A DNA stretch of 64,000 nt from Variovorax paradoxus (GTDB taxonomy: Bacteria; Pseudomonadota; Gammaproteobacteria; Burkholderiales; Burkholderiaceae_C): contig NZ_JAGGNU010000019.1 of NCBI RefSeq assembly GCF_018614915.1, positions 1 through 64,000 on the forward strand, written 5' to 3'. Positions 25,134-37,730 of the stretch are shown in pieces (position 1 is the first letter of the stretch; each line of letters opens with the position of its first letter). A program made the translations under genes and the position numbers. The notes beneath the pieces were generated by a model, which made no database searches, was not told where the DNA came from, and saw only the letters and a list, made by a program, of their open reading frames with translations.

Positions 25134-27464
25134 ATGCATCGACCGAGGGGGGAGAAGATGGGCCTGCTGGCGCTGGCCCTGGTGGCCGCTTGCCCGACGC
25201 CGGGCCGCGCCCAAACGCAGGCCGAGGCCCAGGCCCAGGCCCAGGCCCAGGCCCAGGCAGCACCGGCGCCGGCGCCGGCGCTGCCGACCGTGGAAGTGGT
25301 CGGAACGACGCCGGTGCCCGGCATCGAAGTGCCCAAGGACCAGATTCCGTCCAACGTACAGACCGCCGACGACCAGCGGCTGCGCCGCGCGCAGAGCCTC
25401 AACCTGCCGGACTTCATGTCCACCCAGCTGCCGAGCGTCAGCGTGAACGAGATCCAGGGCAACCCGTTCCAGCTCGACGTGAACTACCGCGGCTTCAGCG
25501 CCAGCCCGCTGCTCGGCACGCCGCAGGGCCTGTCGGTGTACCAGGACGGCGTGCGCATCAACGAGCCCTTCGGCGACGTGGTGAACTGGGACCTGATCCC
25601 GAAGGCCGCGATCTCCAGCATCACGCTGCTGCCGGGCTCCAACCCCCTGTTCGGGCTCAACACGCTGGGCGGCGCGCTGTCGATCCAGACCAAGCGCGGC
25701 GACACGCATCCGGGCACCGAGCTCGAACTGCAGGCCGGCTCCTTCGGCCGGGTGAGCACCGAGCTCACGCACGGCCGCAAGCTGGGCGACGACGGCCATC
25801 TGTTCCTGGCCTTGGACGGCCTCAACGAGCACGGCTGGCGCGACCACTCTCCGTCGCGCGTGCGCCAGCTCTTCGCCAAGGTGGGGCAGGACCGCGGCAA
25901 GCTCTCGTGGGACCTGAGCTTCACCCACGGAGACAACACCCTGGTGGGCAACGGCCTGCTGCCCGAGTCCATGCTCCTGCAGAACCGCAGGCAGGTCTAC
26001 ACGCGGCCGGACCGGACCGAGAACCGGATGTCGATGCTGACGCTCAACGCCAGCTACCAGGTGAGCGACGTGCAGACGATCTCGATGACCGCGTACACGC
26101 GGCGCTCGCGCTATTCGACGCTGAACGGCGACCTCAACGACGCCTTCGATCCGCCCGAGGTCGAGGCATCGGGCGTGGAGAACCGGACGCGCACCCGGCA
26201 GCAGGGCGAAGGCGTGGCGCTGCAGTCGACCCTCAGCGCCGGCATTCACCGGTTCACCTTCGGCGCTTCGGTGGACCGCGCCCGCACGCGCTTCATGCAG
26301 ACCGAAGCCGAAGGCTTCCTGGACGCAAGCCGTGCGGTGGTGCCGCAGGAGGAAGCCGAAGTCGATGCGCTCTTGGCCGGCAAGACCCGCACGGCCAGCC
26401 TCTACTTCTACGACCTGGTGACGCTCAGGCCTGAGCTGCAGCTCAGCCTCTCGGGCCGCTACAACGACACCCGCGTGACCACCCGCGACGAAGGGCGGGC
26501 CCTGCTCGGGCTTCCCACGCAGCTCGACGCAGAAGGCCGCTACAGGAAGTTCAATCCCGCGCTCGGCCTCACCTGGCAGGCCACGCCGCAGCTCACGGCC
26601 TACGGCGGCTGGAGCCAGGGCAGCCGCGCGCCGAGCCCGATCGAGCTGGGCTGCTCCGATCCCTTGAACCCCTGCGTGCTGCCGAACGCGCTGCAGTCCG
26701 ATCCACCGCTGAAGCAGGTGGTGTCGCAGACTTTCGAGACCGGCCTCAGAGGCACGCTCGCGTCCGGCCTGCGCTGGAACGCCTCGGTCTTCCGCACCGT
26801 CAACAAGGACGATCTGCTGTTCGTCAGCAGCGGCCTGTCGCGCGGCTACTTCACGAACTTCGGGCGCACCCTGCGCCAGGGCGTGGAGCTCGGCCTGGGG
26901 CAGCGCATGGAGCGCGTCGAGTGGTCCCTGTCGTACAGCTATCTGCGAGCGAGGTACGACTCGCCGGCCTGCCTGGTGTCCGCATCGAACAGCAGCGCCG
27001 AGACCAGCCCGGCCTGCAGCGGCGAAGGCGAGATCGCGGTCAGCCGCGGGGATCGGCTGCCCGGGCTCCCGGCCCACAGCCTCAAGTTCAACGTCGACTG
27101 GCGGGTCACGCCGGACTGGACCGTGGGCGCCCAGTACCGGACCTACTCGCGCCAGTTCGTGCGCGGCAACGAGAACGGCGCCCACCTGCCCGACGGGGCC
27201 GAATTCAACGGCAGCGGCCGTCTCGGCGGCTATGCGCTGCTCGATCTCACGACGAGCTGGAAGCTGAGCCGGCGCTTCGAGCTCTTCGCCAAGGTGGCGA
27301 ACGTGTTCGACCGGCGCTACGCCAGCGCGGGCCAGCTCGGCCGCAACGGCTTCGATGCCGGCGGCGCCGTGTCGCCACCAGCTGCGTGGCGCAACGAACA
27401 GTTCGTCGCGCCCGGCGCGCCGCGCGCGGTATGGGTCGGCCTGCGGATGCAGCTGGGTGCGTGA
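25134..27464 (+). CDS. TonB-dependent outer-membrane receptor (candidate lanthanide/lanthanophore receptor)
   Basis: This 776-residue receptor has a signal peptide cut near GRA-QT and an Ala-Gln-rich linker. A TonB-box-like PTVEVVGTTP comes next, then a plug domain (about 55-175; ISSITLLPGSNPLFGLNTLGGALSIQTK) and a 22-strand barrel ending WVGLRMQLGA. A GAGGAG site precedes the ATG; M9 is an alternative start. Its place at the end of the transporter operon beside xoxF parallels LutH, the outer-membrane receptor for lanthanide complexes. Iron-siderophore or cobalamin receptors have the same fold, so the substrate remains inference. Its 3' end faces cbbR with a 15-bp gap. Confidence 0.85.
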   Translation: MHRPRGEKMGLLALALVAACPTPGRAQTQAEAQAQAQAQAQAAPAPAPALPTVEVVGTTPVPGIEVPKDQIPSNVQTADDQRLRRAQSLNLPDFMSTQLPSVSVNEIQGNPFQLDVNYRGFSASPLLGTPQGLSVYQDGVRINEPFGDVVNWDLIPKAAISSITLLPGSNPLFGLNTLGGALSIQTKRGDTHPGTELELQAGSFGRVSTELTHGRKLGDDGHLFLALDGLNEHGWRDHSPSRVRQLFAKVGQDRGKLSWDLSFTHGDNTLVGNGLLPESMLLQNRRQVYTRPDRTENRMSMLTLNASYQVSDVQTISMTAYTRRSRYSTLNGDLNDAFDPPEVEASGVENRTRTRQQGEGVALQSTLSAGIHRFTFGASVDRARTRFMQTEAEGFLDASRAVVPQEEAEVDALLAGKTRTASLYFYDLVTLRPELQLSLSGRYNDTRVTTRDEGRALLGLPTQLDAEGRYRKFNPALGLTWQATPQLTAYGGWSQGSRAPSPIELGCSDPLNPCVLPNALQSDPPLKQVVSQTFETGLRGTLASGLRWNASVFRTVNKDDLLFVSSGLSRGYFTNFGRTLRQGVELGLGQRMERVEWSLSYSYLRARYDSPACLVSASNSSAETSPACSGEGEIAVSRGDRLPGLPAHSLKFNVDWRVTPDWTVGAQYRTYSRQFVRGNENGAHLPDGAEFNGSGRLGGYALLDLTTSWKLSRRFELFAKVANVFDRRYASAGQLGRNGFDAGGAVSPPAAWRNEQFVAPGAPRAVWVGLRMQLGA
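25227..25256. repeat. Hexanucleotide microsatellite (GCCCAG)5 in the TonB receptor gene
   Basis: Five perfect tandem GCCCAG units encode repeated Ala-Gln just after the signal peptide. Slippage would change linker length by two residues without shifting the frame. It therefore cannot switch the gene on and off, but it could vary the distance between membrane and TonB box. Confidence 0.9.
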
Positions 27465-27479
27465 ACGGATCGATGCCGA

Positions 27480-28454
27480 TCAGGCGCGCTGCGCGCTGCG
27501 CTTGCGCGCCGGCTTGCGCACCGCCGGCAGCGCGCCGAGCTGCTGCTGGATCTGCGCCTGCCCATGCACGCGCAGGTAGTCCTCGAAGGCCAGCGCCACC
27601 TGCGGCAGCTGCCGGGATGCGAGATGCATGACGTACCAGTCGCGCACGACGGGATTGCCCGGCACCGGCAGCAGCGCCAGGATGCCGGCGTTCATCTCGA
27701 GCACGCAGGTGTGCATCGACAAGAAGGCGATGCCGAAGCCCGCGGCGCACATCTGCTTGATGGCTTCGTTGCTCGACAGCTCGGAGCCGATGCGCAGCGG
27801 CAGGCCGTTGTCCTTGAAGAAGCGCTCGACCGAGGTGCGCGTGCCCGAGCCGCGCTCGCGCACCAGCATGCGCGTGTCGGACAGCAGGGCCAGGCTCGGC
27901 TTGGGCGTGGCCATCAGAGGATGGCTGGGCGCGGCGAGAAAGGCCATCGGATGCTTGGCGAACGCGCTCGAATCGGTCTTCAGCTCGGCGGGCGGGCGAC
28001 CCATGATCGCGATGTCGATCTCCTGGCCCGCGAGCATGCGGACGATCTCGTCGCGGTTGCCGACCTGCAGCTTGACCTTCACCTTCGGATGCTCCTTGGC
28101 GAAGTTCACCAGGATCGGCGGCAGCAGGTATTCGGCCGTGGTGATGGCGCCGACCCGCAGCGTGCCCGAGAACACGCCCTGCAGCGTGGCCATTTCCTCG
28201 CCGGCCTCGCGCCACAGGTCGAGGATGCGGCCGGCATAGGCGGCGAGCAGCTCGCCCGCCTCCGTCAGGCGGATGCCGCGGCCGGTGCGCTGCAGGAGCG
28301 GCGTGCCGGCCGATTCCTCGAGCGTGCCGATCTGGATCGACACCGCGGGCTGTGTCAGGTGCATCTCGTCGGCCGCCAGCGAGACGCTGCCGAGCCGGGC
28401 CACCGCATGGAAGGTCGCGAGCTGCCTGAAGCTGGCGTGCTTGGAAAGAGGCAT
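27480..28454 (-). CDS. cbbR: LysR-type regulator CbbR
   Basis: The 324-residue protein has a LysR helix-turn-helix (about 10-68: RQLATFHAVARLGSVSLAADEMHLTQPAVSIQI) and an effector domain with LRVGAITTAEYLLPPIL. It is divergent from cbbL, as in nearly all proteobacterial cbb operons, and should activate that operon in response to a metabolite. A near-consensus promoter (TTGACA-17-TAATAT at 28461-28489) places the transcription start on or next to the ATG, so the mRNA may be leaderless. Confidence 0.92.
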   Translation of the reverse strand: MPLSKHASFRQLATFHAVARLGSVSLAADEMHLTQPAVSIQIGTLEESAGTPLLQRTGRGIRLTEAGELLAAYAGRILDLWREAGEEMATLQGVFSGTLRVGAITTAEYLLPPILVNFAKEHPKVKVKLQVGNRDEIVRMLAGQEIDIAIMGRPPAELKTDSSAFAKHPMAFLAAPSHPLMATPKPSLALLSDTRMLVRERGSGTRTSVERFFKDNGLPLRIGSELSSNEAIKQMCAAGFGIAFLSMHTCVLEMNAGILALLPVPGNPVVRDWYVMHLASRQLPQVALAFEDYLRVHGQAQIQQQLGALPAVRKPARKRSAQRA

Positions 28455-28460
28455 CGGGCG

Positions 28461-28489
28461 ATATTAGGTTTGGCAAATGTGAATGTCAA
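28461..28489 (-). promoter_or_regulatory. Sigma-70 promoter of cbbR
   Basis: On the minus strand, TTGACA (28484-28489) and TAATAT (28461-28466) are separated by exactly 17 bases. The first base of the cbbR ATG is 7 bases past the -10 box, where transcription would start. This is the strongest promoter match I found by eye in the window. It ends 6 bp before the likely CbbR site, so autoregulation by CbbR is plausible. Confidence 0.75.
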
Positions 28490-28494
28490 AAGAT

Positions 28495-28507
28495 TTAATT
28501 TTTCTTA
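28495..28507. promoter_or_regulatory. CbbR operator candidate (TTA-N7-TTA)
   Basis: TTA-ATTTTTC-TTA fits the reported CbbR consensus TNA-N7-TNA. It is AT-rich in a GC-rich region and lies 68-80 bp upstream of the cbbL ATG, next to the cbbR promoter. The cbbL promoter itself is weak by eye (TAGATT at 28523 with no good -35), consistent with need for an activator bound here. Confidence 0.6.
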
Positions 28508-28508
28508 A

Positions 28509-30041
<1,533 letters not shown>

Positions 30042-30068
30042 ACCCGTCCGCTCCGAGGAGAACCAGAC

Positions 30069-30488
30069 ATGCGAATCACACAAGGCACCTTTTCCTTCCT
30101 GCCCGACCTGAGCGACGAGCAGATCACGCGCCAGGTCGAGTACTGCCTCGGCAAGGGCTGGGCCATCGGCATCGAATACACCGACGACCCGCATCCGCGC
30201 AACACCTTCTGGGAGATGTTCGGCAACCCGATGTTCGACATCCAGGACCCGGCCGGCGTCATGCTGGAGCTCAAGGCCTGCCGCAAGACCTTCGCCCAGT
30301 ACTACATCCGCGTCACGGCCTTCGACTCCACGCACGGGACCGAATCGGTGGTGATGTCCTTCATCGTCAACCGGCCGGCGAACGAGCCCGGCTTCCGCCT
30401 GATCCGCACCGAGGAGCCGGGCCGCACGATCCGCTACAGCATCGAGAGCTATGCCGCGCAGGCACGGCCCGAGGGCAGCCGGTACTGA
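30069..30488 (+). CDS. cbbS: RuBisCO small subunit (red type)
   Basis: The 139-residue protein begins [20 protein letters not shown] and has the C-terminal extension ([20 protein letters not shown]) typical of red-type small subunits, which form the beta-hairpins in the central pore. GAGGAG lies just before the ATG. It pairs with CbbL to form the L8S8 enzyme. Confidence 0.97.
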   Translation: MRITQGTFSFLPDLSDEQITRQVEYCLGKGWAIGIEYTDDPHPRNTFWEMFGNPMFDIQDPAGVMLELKACRKTFAQYYIRVTAFDSTHGTESVVMSFIVNRPANEPGFRLIRTEEPGRTIRYSIESYAAQARPEGSRY

Positions 30489-30523
30489 GCCGGGCGCCGA
30501 CGACCCCACCGCCGGAGCCGCGC

Positions 30524-31444
30524 ATGGATGCCACCGAGTCCCCCATCACCGCCACCGCGCCGAAGCAGCTCTTCGAGTCCTCGGGCGTGAAGGCGCTGCT
30601 CGACCAGCTCGACGCCGAGCTGGTCGGCCTGGCACCGGTCAAGGGGCGCATCCGCGACATCGCTGCGCTGCTCCTGATCGACAGGCTGCGCCAGGCCGAG
30701 GGGCTGCAGTCGCAGCCGCCTTCGCTGCACATGTGCTTCACCGGCAACCCCGGCACCGGCAAGACCACGGTGGCGATGCGCATGGCCGAGGTGCTCAAGC
30801 AGCTGGGCTACGTTCGCAAGGGCCACCTGGTGGCGGTCACGCGCGACGACCTGGTGGGCCAGTTCATCGGCCACACCGCGCCCAAGACCAAGGAAGTGAT
30901 AAAGAAGGCGATGGGCGGCGTGCTGTTCATCGACGAGGCCTACTACCTCTACCGGCCGGAGAACGAGCGCGACTACGGGCAGGAGTCGATCGAGATCCTG
31001 CTGCAGGTGATGGAGAACCAGCGCGACGACCTGGTGGTGATCCTGGCGGGCTACAAGGACCGCATGGACACCTTCTTCGGCAGCAATCCGGGGATGGCGT
31101 CGCGCATCGCGCACCACATCGACTTCCCGGACTACAGCGAGGCCGAGCTGATGCAGATCGCGCAGCTGATGCTCGGGCGGCTGAACTACAGCTTCGACGA
31201 GGCCGCGACCGCCAGCTTCGCGCGCTACGTGAGCCTGCGCCGGCGGCAGCCGCACTTCGCCAATGCGCGCTCGATCCGCAACGCGCTCGACCGCATCCGC
31301 CTGCGCCATGCCACGCGCCTGTTCGACAGCGAGCGGGTTCTGACGCGCGACGAGCTCTGCATGCTGGAAGCACAGGACATCCTGGCGAGCCGCGTTTTCA
31401 ATCCACCGGCCGGGGCCGCGCAGCCCGAAGGAGCGCAAGCATGA
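30524..31444 (+). CDS. cbbX: RuBisCO activase CbbX
   Basis: The 306-residue AAA+ protein has Walker [10 protein letters not shown], Walker [12 protein letters not shown] and the pore-loop region [18 protein letters not shown]. It remodels inhibited red-type RuBisCO by pulling on the CbbL C-terminus and is activated by ribulose-1,5-bisphosphate. Its presence supports the form IC assignment. It ends in an ATGA overlap with the next gene. Confidence 0.95.
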   Translation: MDATESPITATAPKQLFESSGVKALLDQLDAELVGLAPVKGRIRDIAALLLIDRLRQAEGLQSQPPSLHMCFTGNPGTGKTTVAMRMAEVLKQLGYVRKGHLVAVTRDDLVGQFIGHTAPKTKEVIKKAMGGVLFIDEAYYLYRPENERDYGQESIEILLQVMENQRDDLVVILAGYKDRMDTFFGSNPGMASRIAHHIDFPDYSEAELMQIAQLMLGRLNYSFDEAATASFARYVSLRRRQPHFANARSIRNALDRIRLRHATRLFDSERVLTRDELCMLEAQDILASRVFNPPAGAAQPEGAQA

Positions 31445-32187
31445 GCATCGAAGCCCTTGTCTTCGACGTCGACGGCACCCTGGCCGACACCGAGGAAGTG
31501 CATCGCATGGCCTTCAACCTGGCCTTCGAGGAGTTCGGCCTGGCCTGGCACTGGGAGCAGGCGGAGTACCGGTCCCTGCTCGCGGTCACGGGTGGCAAGG
31601 AGCGGCTCGGGAGCTACATCGATGCGCTGCCGTCGAGCGCCGCCGAGAAGCGGCGCCTGCACGAGCGGGTGCCGGAGCTGCACGCGGCGAAGACGCGGCA
31701 CTACACCGACATTGCACGCTGCGGCGGCATCGGGCTGCGCGCCGGCGTGGCGCGCTTTCTGGGCGAGGCCCGCAGTGCCGGACTGCGGCTGGCGATCGCC
31801 AGCACCACGACCGCCATCAACATCGACGCGCTGCTGCAGGCGACGCTGGGTGCCGAAGGCTTGTCGATGTTCGACGTGATCGCCTGCGGCGACCAGGTGC
31901 GCGCGAAGAAGCCGGCCTCCGACATCTATCTGCTGGCGCTCGACACGCTGGGCGTGGCGCCCGAGCGCGCGATCGCCATCGAGGACTCCGTCAACGGGCT
32001 GCACTCGGCCCTCGGCGCTGGCCTGTGGACGCTGGTCACGCCCACCTTCTGGACCGAGGGCGGCGACTTCAGCGGCGCCGGCCTGGTGCTGCCCGGCCTG
32101 GGCGATCTTGGCGTGGAGGAACTCACGCGCATCGCCACCGCGGCGCCGCCGCCCAACGCCGTGCAGGCGCTCTACCTGGGGCAATGA
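31441..32187 (+). CDS. cbbY: HAD phosphatase CbbY (xylulose-1,5-bisphosphate phosphatase)
   Basis: The 248-residue HAD-fold protein has motif [17 protein letters not shown], motif II Ser/Thr in IASTTT, Lys in [11 protein letters not shown] and motif IV IEDSVNG. CbbY next to CbbX removes the RuBisCO inhibitor xylulose-1,5-bisphosphate. It is distinct from the phosphoglycolate phosphatase two genes downstream. Confidence 0.92.
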   Translation: MSIEALVFDVDGTLADTEEVHRMAFNLAFEEFGLAWHWEQAEYRSLLAVTGGKERLGSYIDALPSSAAEKRRLHERVPELHAAKTRHYTDIARCGGIGLRAGVARFLGEARSAGLRLAIASTTTAINIDALLQATLGAEGLSMFDVIACGDQVRAKKPASDIYLLALDTLGVAPERAIAIEDSVNGLHSALGAGLWTLVTPTFWTEGGDFSGAGLVLPGLGDLGVEELTRIATAAPPPNAVQALYLGQ

Positions 32188-32885
32188 TGCAGATGAAGAA
32201 CAGCACCCTGCGGATCGCACCCAGCCTGCTCTCGGCGGACTTCGCGCGCCTCGGCGAGGAAGTGACGGCGGTCATCGAAGCCGGCGCCGACCTGATTCAT
32301 TTCGACGTGATGGACAACCACTACGTCCCCAACCTGACGGTCGGGCCGCTCGTGTGCCAGGCCATCCAGCGCTATGCCACCGTGCCCATCGACGTGCACC
32401 TGATGGTCAAGCCGGTCGATGCGCTGATTCCGATGTTCGCCGAGGCCGGCGCGTCGATCATCTCCTTCCACCCCGAGGCCAGCGAGCACGTCGACCGCAC
32501 GGTCCGGCTGATTTCGGCCAGTGGGTGCAAGGCCGGGCTGGTGCTCAATCCGGCGACGCCGCTGCAGGTGCTCGACCACGTGCTGGACCAGCTCGACCTG
32601 GTGCTGCTGATGTCGGTCAATCCCGGCTTCGGCGGCCAGAGCTTCATAGAGAGCGTGCTGCCGAAGATCGAGGCCGTGCGCCGCCGCATCGATGCCACCG
32701 GTCGCGAGATCTGGCTGGAGATCGATGGCGGCGTGAAGGCCGACAACGCCGAGCGCATTGCCGCCGCCGGCGCCGACACGCTGGTCGCGGGCTCGGCCGT
32801 CTTCGGCGGCGGCCGCTATCGCGAGGCCATCGCGTCGATCCGCAGCCGGGCGCTGGCGGGGCGGCAGGCAGGAGCCGTCGCATGA
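32184..32885 (+). CDS. rpe: Ribulose-phosphate 3-epimerase
   Basis: The 233-residue TIM-barrel enzyme has [33 protein letters not shown], the metal-binding HLMV and [11 protein letters not shown], and the active-site Asp in EIDGGVK. It interconverts xylulose-5-P and ribulose-5-P (CbbE in this operon). ATGATG gives two adjacent starts; 32184 overlaps the cbbY stop. It overlaps cbbZ by 4 bases. Confidence 0.95.
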   Translation: MMQMKNSTLRIAPSLLSADFARLGEEVTAVIEAGADLIHFDVMDNHYVPNLTVGPLVCQAIQRYATVPIDVHLMVKPVDALIPMFAEAGASIISFHPEASEHVDRTVRLISASGCKAGLVLNPATPLQVLDHVLDQLDLVLLMSVNPGFGGQSFIESVLPKIEAVRRRIDATGREIWLEIDGGVKADNAERIAAAGADTLVAGSAVFGGGRYREAIASIRSRALAGRQAGAVA

Positions 32886-33601
32886 CGCAGGACCTGCACG
32901 CCATCGACGCCATTGCCTTCGACCTCGACGGCACGCTGGTCGACAGCGCGCCGGACATCCGCGCGGCCCTGAACGCCGCGCTCGAACAGGCCGGCCTGGA
33001 GCACTTCGACCTGGACAGCGTGCGCGCATGGATCGGCGACGGCCCCGACGCGCTGATCGCGCACGCCCTGTGCCAGCACGGCATCGCGCCCGGCGACGCG
33101 CTGCGCGCCCGGTTGCGCCGCGACTTCGATGCCGCCACGCTCGCTGCGCCGCTGCAGTTCGGCGGCGTGTTCCAGGGCATCGCCGAGCTCGTCGACGGTT
33201 TGCGCCGGGCGCTGCCGATGGTGGTGGTGACCAACAAGCCGACGCCGCTGGCGCGCGCCGTGCTGGGCGCGGCCGGCCTGCTTCCCTTGCTGGCCGGCGT
33301 GCATGGCGCGGACGCGGCCACACAGCGCAAGCCGGCGCCTTTCCTGCTGCTGGCTGCGGCGCGGCAACTGGGCATCGCGCCCGAGCGGCTGTTGATGGTG
33401 GGCGACGGCCCGCACGACCTGCTCGCCGCCCACGCGGCCGGATGCCCGGCCGCGCTGGTGGCATGGGGCTATGGCGGGCGCGCGGCCGTGGCCGGAATCG
33501 CTGCCGGTTCGGCGCCGGCGTGGCACGTCGCGACGCCGCAGCAGCTGCTGCTGACCGTGCTCGGCGCGCGCGCCATCCGCGAAGAAATCACAAACGACTA
33601 G
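32882..33601 (+). CDS. cbbZ: Phosphoglycolate phosphatase CbbZ
   Basis: The 239-residue HAD phosphatase has motif [16 protein letters not shown], motif [10 protein letters not shown], the Lys in QRKPAPFLL and motif [14 protein letters not shown]. It dephosphorylates 2-phosphoglycolate made by the RuBisCO oxygenase reaction. An ATGA overlap with rpe and a short gap before cbbF place it firmly in the operon. Confidence 0.93.
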   Translation: MTQDLHAIDAIAFDLDGTLVDSAPDIRAALNAALEQAGLEHFDLDSVRAWIGDGPDALIAHALCQHGIAPGDALRARLRRDFDAATLAAPLQFGGVFQGIAELVDGLRRALPMVVVTNKPTPLARAVLGAAGLLPLLAGVHGADAATQRKPAPFLLLAAARQLGIAPERLLMVGDGPHDLLAAHAAGCPAALVAWGYGGRAAVAGIAAGSAPAWHVATPQQLLLTVLGARAIREEITND

Positions 33602-33610
33602 GAGACCATC

Positions 33611-34684
<1,074 letters not shown>

Positions 34685-34730
34685 GGGGGCTTCGGCCGCC
34701 GCACGAATTTTTAATCTCCCAGAGGCCACC

Positions 34731-35609
34731 ATGTCAGCCAAGCATCCCATCGTCGCCATCACCGGCTCGTCCGGCGCCGGCACCACGTCGGTCACGCGAA
34801 CCTTCGAGAACATCTTCCGCCGCGAGAGCGTCAAGGCGGCGATCGTCGAAGGCGACAGCTTTCACCGCTACGACCGCAACGCCATGCGGGTCATGATGGC
34901 CGAGGCCGAGTCGGCCGGCCAGCGGAACTTCAGCCACTTCGGCGAGGACGCCAACCTGTTCGCCGAGCTCGAGGCGCTGTTCCGCGACTACGGCGAATCG
35001 GGCGTCGGCCGCAGCCGCAAGTACCTGCACGATGCGCAGGAGGCCGCGCCCTACGAGCAGGAGCCCGGCACCTTCACGCCATGGGAGACGCTGCCGCAAA
35101 GCGAACTGCTGTTCTACGAAGGCCTGCATGGCGGCGTGACGACCGAGAAGGTCGACATCGCGCGCTTCGTCGACCTGCTGATCGGCGTGGTGCCGGTGAT
35201 CAACCTGGAGTGGATCCAGAAGCTGCACCGCGACAAGAGCACGCGCGGCTATTCCACCGAAGCGGTGACCGACGTGATCCTGCGCCGCATGCACGAGTAC
35301 GTGCACTTCATCTGCCCGCAGTTCACCCGCACCCACATCAACTTCCAGCGCGTGCCGGTGGTCGACACCTCCGATCCGTTCATCGCGCGGACCATTCCGA
35401 GCCCGGACGAAAGCCTGGTGGTGATCCGCTTCGCCAACCCGACCGGCTTCGACTTCCCCTACCTGCTGAGCATGCTGCACGACTCCTTCATGTCGCGTGC
35501 CAACACCCTCGTGGTGCCGGGCGGAAAGATGGAGCTCGCCATGCAGCTGATCTTCACGCCGATGATCCTGCGCCTCATGGAGCGGCGCAAGAAAGCCTAT
35601 GCCATCTGA
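34731..35609 (+). CDS. cbbP: Phosphoribulokinase
   Basis: The 292-residue bacterial-type kinase has a P-loop [12 protein letters not shown] (about 10-21), [10 protein letters not shown], and the effector/substrate segment [22 protein letters not shown]. It makes ribulose-1,5-bisphosphate from ribulose-5-P and ATP. The start at 34731 follows AGAGGCCACC; an earlier in-frame ATG lies inside the cbbF end and gives a non-family N-terminus. Confidence 0.96.
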   Translation: MSAKHPIVAITGSSGAGTTSVTRTFENIFRRESVKAAIVEGDSFHRYDRNAMRVMMAEAESAGQRNFSHFGEDANLFAELEALFRDYGESGVGRSRKYLHDAQEAAPYEQEPGTFTPWETLPQSELLFYEGLHGGVTTEKVDIARFVDLLIGVVPVINLEWIQKLHRDKSTRGYSTEAVTDVILRRMHEYVHFICPQFTRTHINFQRVPVVDTSDPFIARTIPSPDESLVVIRFANPTGFDFPYLLSMLHDSFMSRANTLVVPGGKMELAMQLIFTPMILRLMERRKKAYAI

Positions 35610-35626
35610 TGACCAGGACACCCGCC

Positions 35627-37666
35627 ATGACGACTGACACCCCGGCCCTGCGCACGCAGTGCGCCAACGCCATCCGCGTGCTGGCCATGGACGCGGTGCA
35701 GGCCGCGAATTCGGGCCACCCTGGCATGCCGATGGGCATGGCCGACATTGCCGAGGCCCTGTGGCGCCATCGCCTGCGGCACGATCCGGCCGAGCCCCGA
35801 TGGATCGACCGCGACCGCTTCGTCGTCTCCAACGGCCATGGCTCGATGCTGCTGTATGCGCTGCTGCACCTGAGCGGCTATGCGCTGCCGATCGAGGAGC
35901 TCCGGCGCTTTCGCCAGCTGCACTCGCGCACGCCCGGCCACCCCGAGGTCGGCGTCACGCCCGGTGTCGAGACCACCACCGGGCCGCTGGGGCAGGGCAT
36001 CGGCAATGCGGTCGGCATGGCGCTGGCCGAGAAGCTGCTGGCCGAGGAGTTCAACCGGCCCGGCCACACGGTGATCGATCACCGCACCTACGTGTTCCTC
36101 GGCGACGGCTGCCTGATGGAAGGCATCAGCCACGAGGCCTGCTCGCTGGCGGGCACCTGGCGGCTGCGCAAACTGGTGGCCTTCTACGACGACAACGGCA
36201 TCTCCATCGACGGCGAGGTCCGCGGCTGGTTCGGCGACGACACGCCGGGCCGCTTCGAGGCCTATGGCTGGACGGTGCTGCGCGATGTCGACGGCCACGA
36301 CGCCGCGGCGCTGGACGCGGCCATCGCCCGCGCCATGGACGCCGACCGGCCGGTGCTGGTGTGCTGCAAGACTCGCATCGGCCAGGGCTCGCCGAATCGC
36401 GCGGGCACGGCGAAGGCGCATGGCGAGGCGCTGGGCGAAGCCGAGATCGCGCTGACGCGGCAAGCCCTGGGCTGGAATGCAGCGCCCTTCGAGGTGCCGC
36501 CTGCGATTGCACGCGCGTGGTCGGCGCGCGAGGCGGGCGCCGCGCTGCACGCGGACTGGCAGGCGCGCTTCGCCGCCTATGCGCAGGAACATCCGGCGCT
36601 GGCGCGCGAGCTGCTGCGGCGCCATCGCGTCGACGCGCCGCTCACGGCGCAGGTCGAGGCGGCGCTGGCTTCGGCGGTGTCGAACGCAGAGCAGCGGCAG
36701 GCCACGGTCGCCACCCGCAAGGCATCGCAGCAGGTGCTCGACGAGCTCGGGCCTTCGATGCCGGAACTGATCGGCGGCTCGGCCGACCTCACGGGCTCCA
36801 ACCTGACCGACTGGAAGGGACACCGCGCGCTCAAGGGCGAGGGCACGGGCAATCACGTGCACTACGGCGTGCGCGAGTTCGGCATGGCGGCGATCATGAA
36901 CGGGCTGGCGCTGCACGGCGGCTTGCGTCCTTTCGGCGGCACCTTCCTGAGCTTCTCCGACTACGCGCGCAACGGCGTGCGCATGTCGGCGCTGATGAAG
37001 CTGCCGGTGGTCTACGTCTTCACGCACGACTCGATCGGGCTCGGCGAGGACGGGCCGACGCATCAGCCGGTGGAGCATGCATCGAGCCTGCGCCTGATCC
37101 CCGGCGTCGATGTCTGGCGCCCGGCCGACGCCACCGAAACGGCCGTGGCCTGGCGCCAGGCGCTGCGCCGCGCCGACGGGCCGAGCTGCCTGCTGCTGAG
37201 CCGCCAGGCGCTGCCGCATGCCGGCGCCGGCAGCGATCGCGTCGAGGCCATCGCGCGCGGCGCCTACGTGCTCCAGCGTCCCCAAGCGGAGTGCGTGGCG
37301 CTGCTGGCGAGCGGCTCCGAAGTGAGCATCGCGCAGGCAGCCGCCGCGCTGCTGGCGCAAGAGGGCATCGCGGCGCGCGTGGTGTCGGTGCCGTGCATGG
37401 ATGTGTTCGAGCGCCAGGACGCGGCCTGGCGCCACGCGGTGGTGCCCCGCCATCTGCCGCGCCTGGCCGTGGAGGCCGGCAGCACCGGCCTGTGGTGGAA
37501 GTTCGTCGGCGAAGAGGGCGACGTGATCGGGCTCGACCGCTTCGGCGAATCCGCGCCGGCCGGCGAACTCTTCAAACTCTTCGGCTTCACCGCCGAGGTG
37601 GTGGCCGAGCGCGCCCGGCGCCTGCTGGCGGCCGCTTCCCGGGCCAGCGTGGAAGAGACCGCCTGA
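35627..37666 (+). CDS. cbbT: Transketolase
   Basis: The 679-residue enzyme has the thiamine-diphosphate motif [18 protein letters not shown]...DDNGIS, the N-terminal [16 protein letters not shown], and [12 protein letters not shown] with the catalytic Glu region in [12 protein letters not shown] start at [10 protein letters not shown], preceded by AGGACA; an ATG at 35609 overlapping the cbbP stop adds six residues. It shuffles two-carbon units in the regeneration phase. Confidence 0.95.
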   Translation: MTTDTPALRTQCANAIRVLAMDAVQAANSGHPGMPMGMADIAEALWRHRLRHDPAEPRWIDRDRFVVSNGHGSMLLYALLHLSGYALPIEELRRFRQLHSRTPGHPEVGVTPGVETTTGPLGQGIGNAVGMALAEKLLAEEFNRPGHTVIDHRTYVFLGDGCLMEGISHEACSLAGTWRLRKLVAFYDDNGISIDGEVRGWFGDDTPGRFEAYGWTVLRDVDGHDAAALDAAIARAMDADRPVLVCCKTRIGQGSPNRAGTAKAHGEALGEAEIALTRQALGWNAAPFEVPPAIARAWSAREAGAALHADWQARFAAYAQEHPALARELLRRHRVDAPLTAQVEAALASAVSNAEQRQATVATRKASQQVLDELGPSMPELIGGSADLTGSNLTDWKGHRALKGEGTGNHVHYGVREFGMAAIMNGLALHGGLRPFGGTFLSFSDYARNGVRMSALMKLPVVYVFTHDSIGLGEDGPTHQPVEHASSLRLIPGVDVWRPADATETAVAWRQALRRADGPSCLLLSRQALPHAGAGSDRVEAIARGAYVLQRPQAECVALLASGSEVSIAQAAAALLAQEGIAARVVSVPCMDVFERQDAAWRHAVVPRHLPRLAVEAGSTGLWWKFVGEEGDVIGLDRFGESAPAGELFKLFGFTAEVVAERARRLLAAASRASVEETA

Positions 37667-37730
37667 GTTTCGGAACCCCGAGAACCCCCGACCCGATCAA
37701 CCCGAGTCCATCTCCACAGGAGCTCTTCCC

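Noticed and set aside
25227-25256. Phase variation of the TonB receptor through the repeat
   Set aside because: Units are six bases long, so gain or loss of a unit keeps the reading frame; on/off switching is not possible.
24069-27185. A 1038-codon open frame on the minus strand opposite the Bug protein and TonB receptor genes
   Set aside because: It has no recognisable domain and low-complexity Arg/Ala/His-rich composition. It mirrors two clear genes on the other strand; such shadow frames are common in GC-rich DNA.
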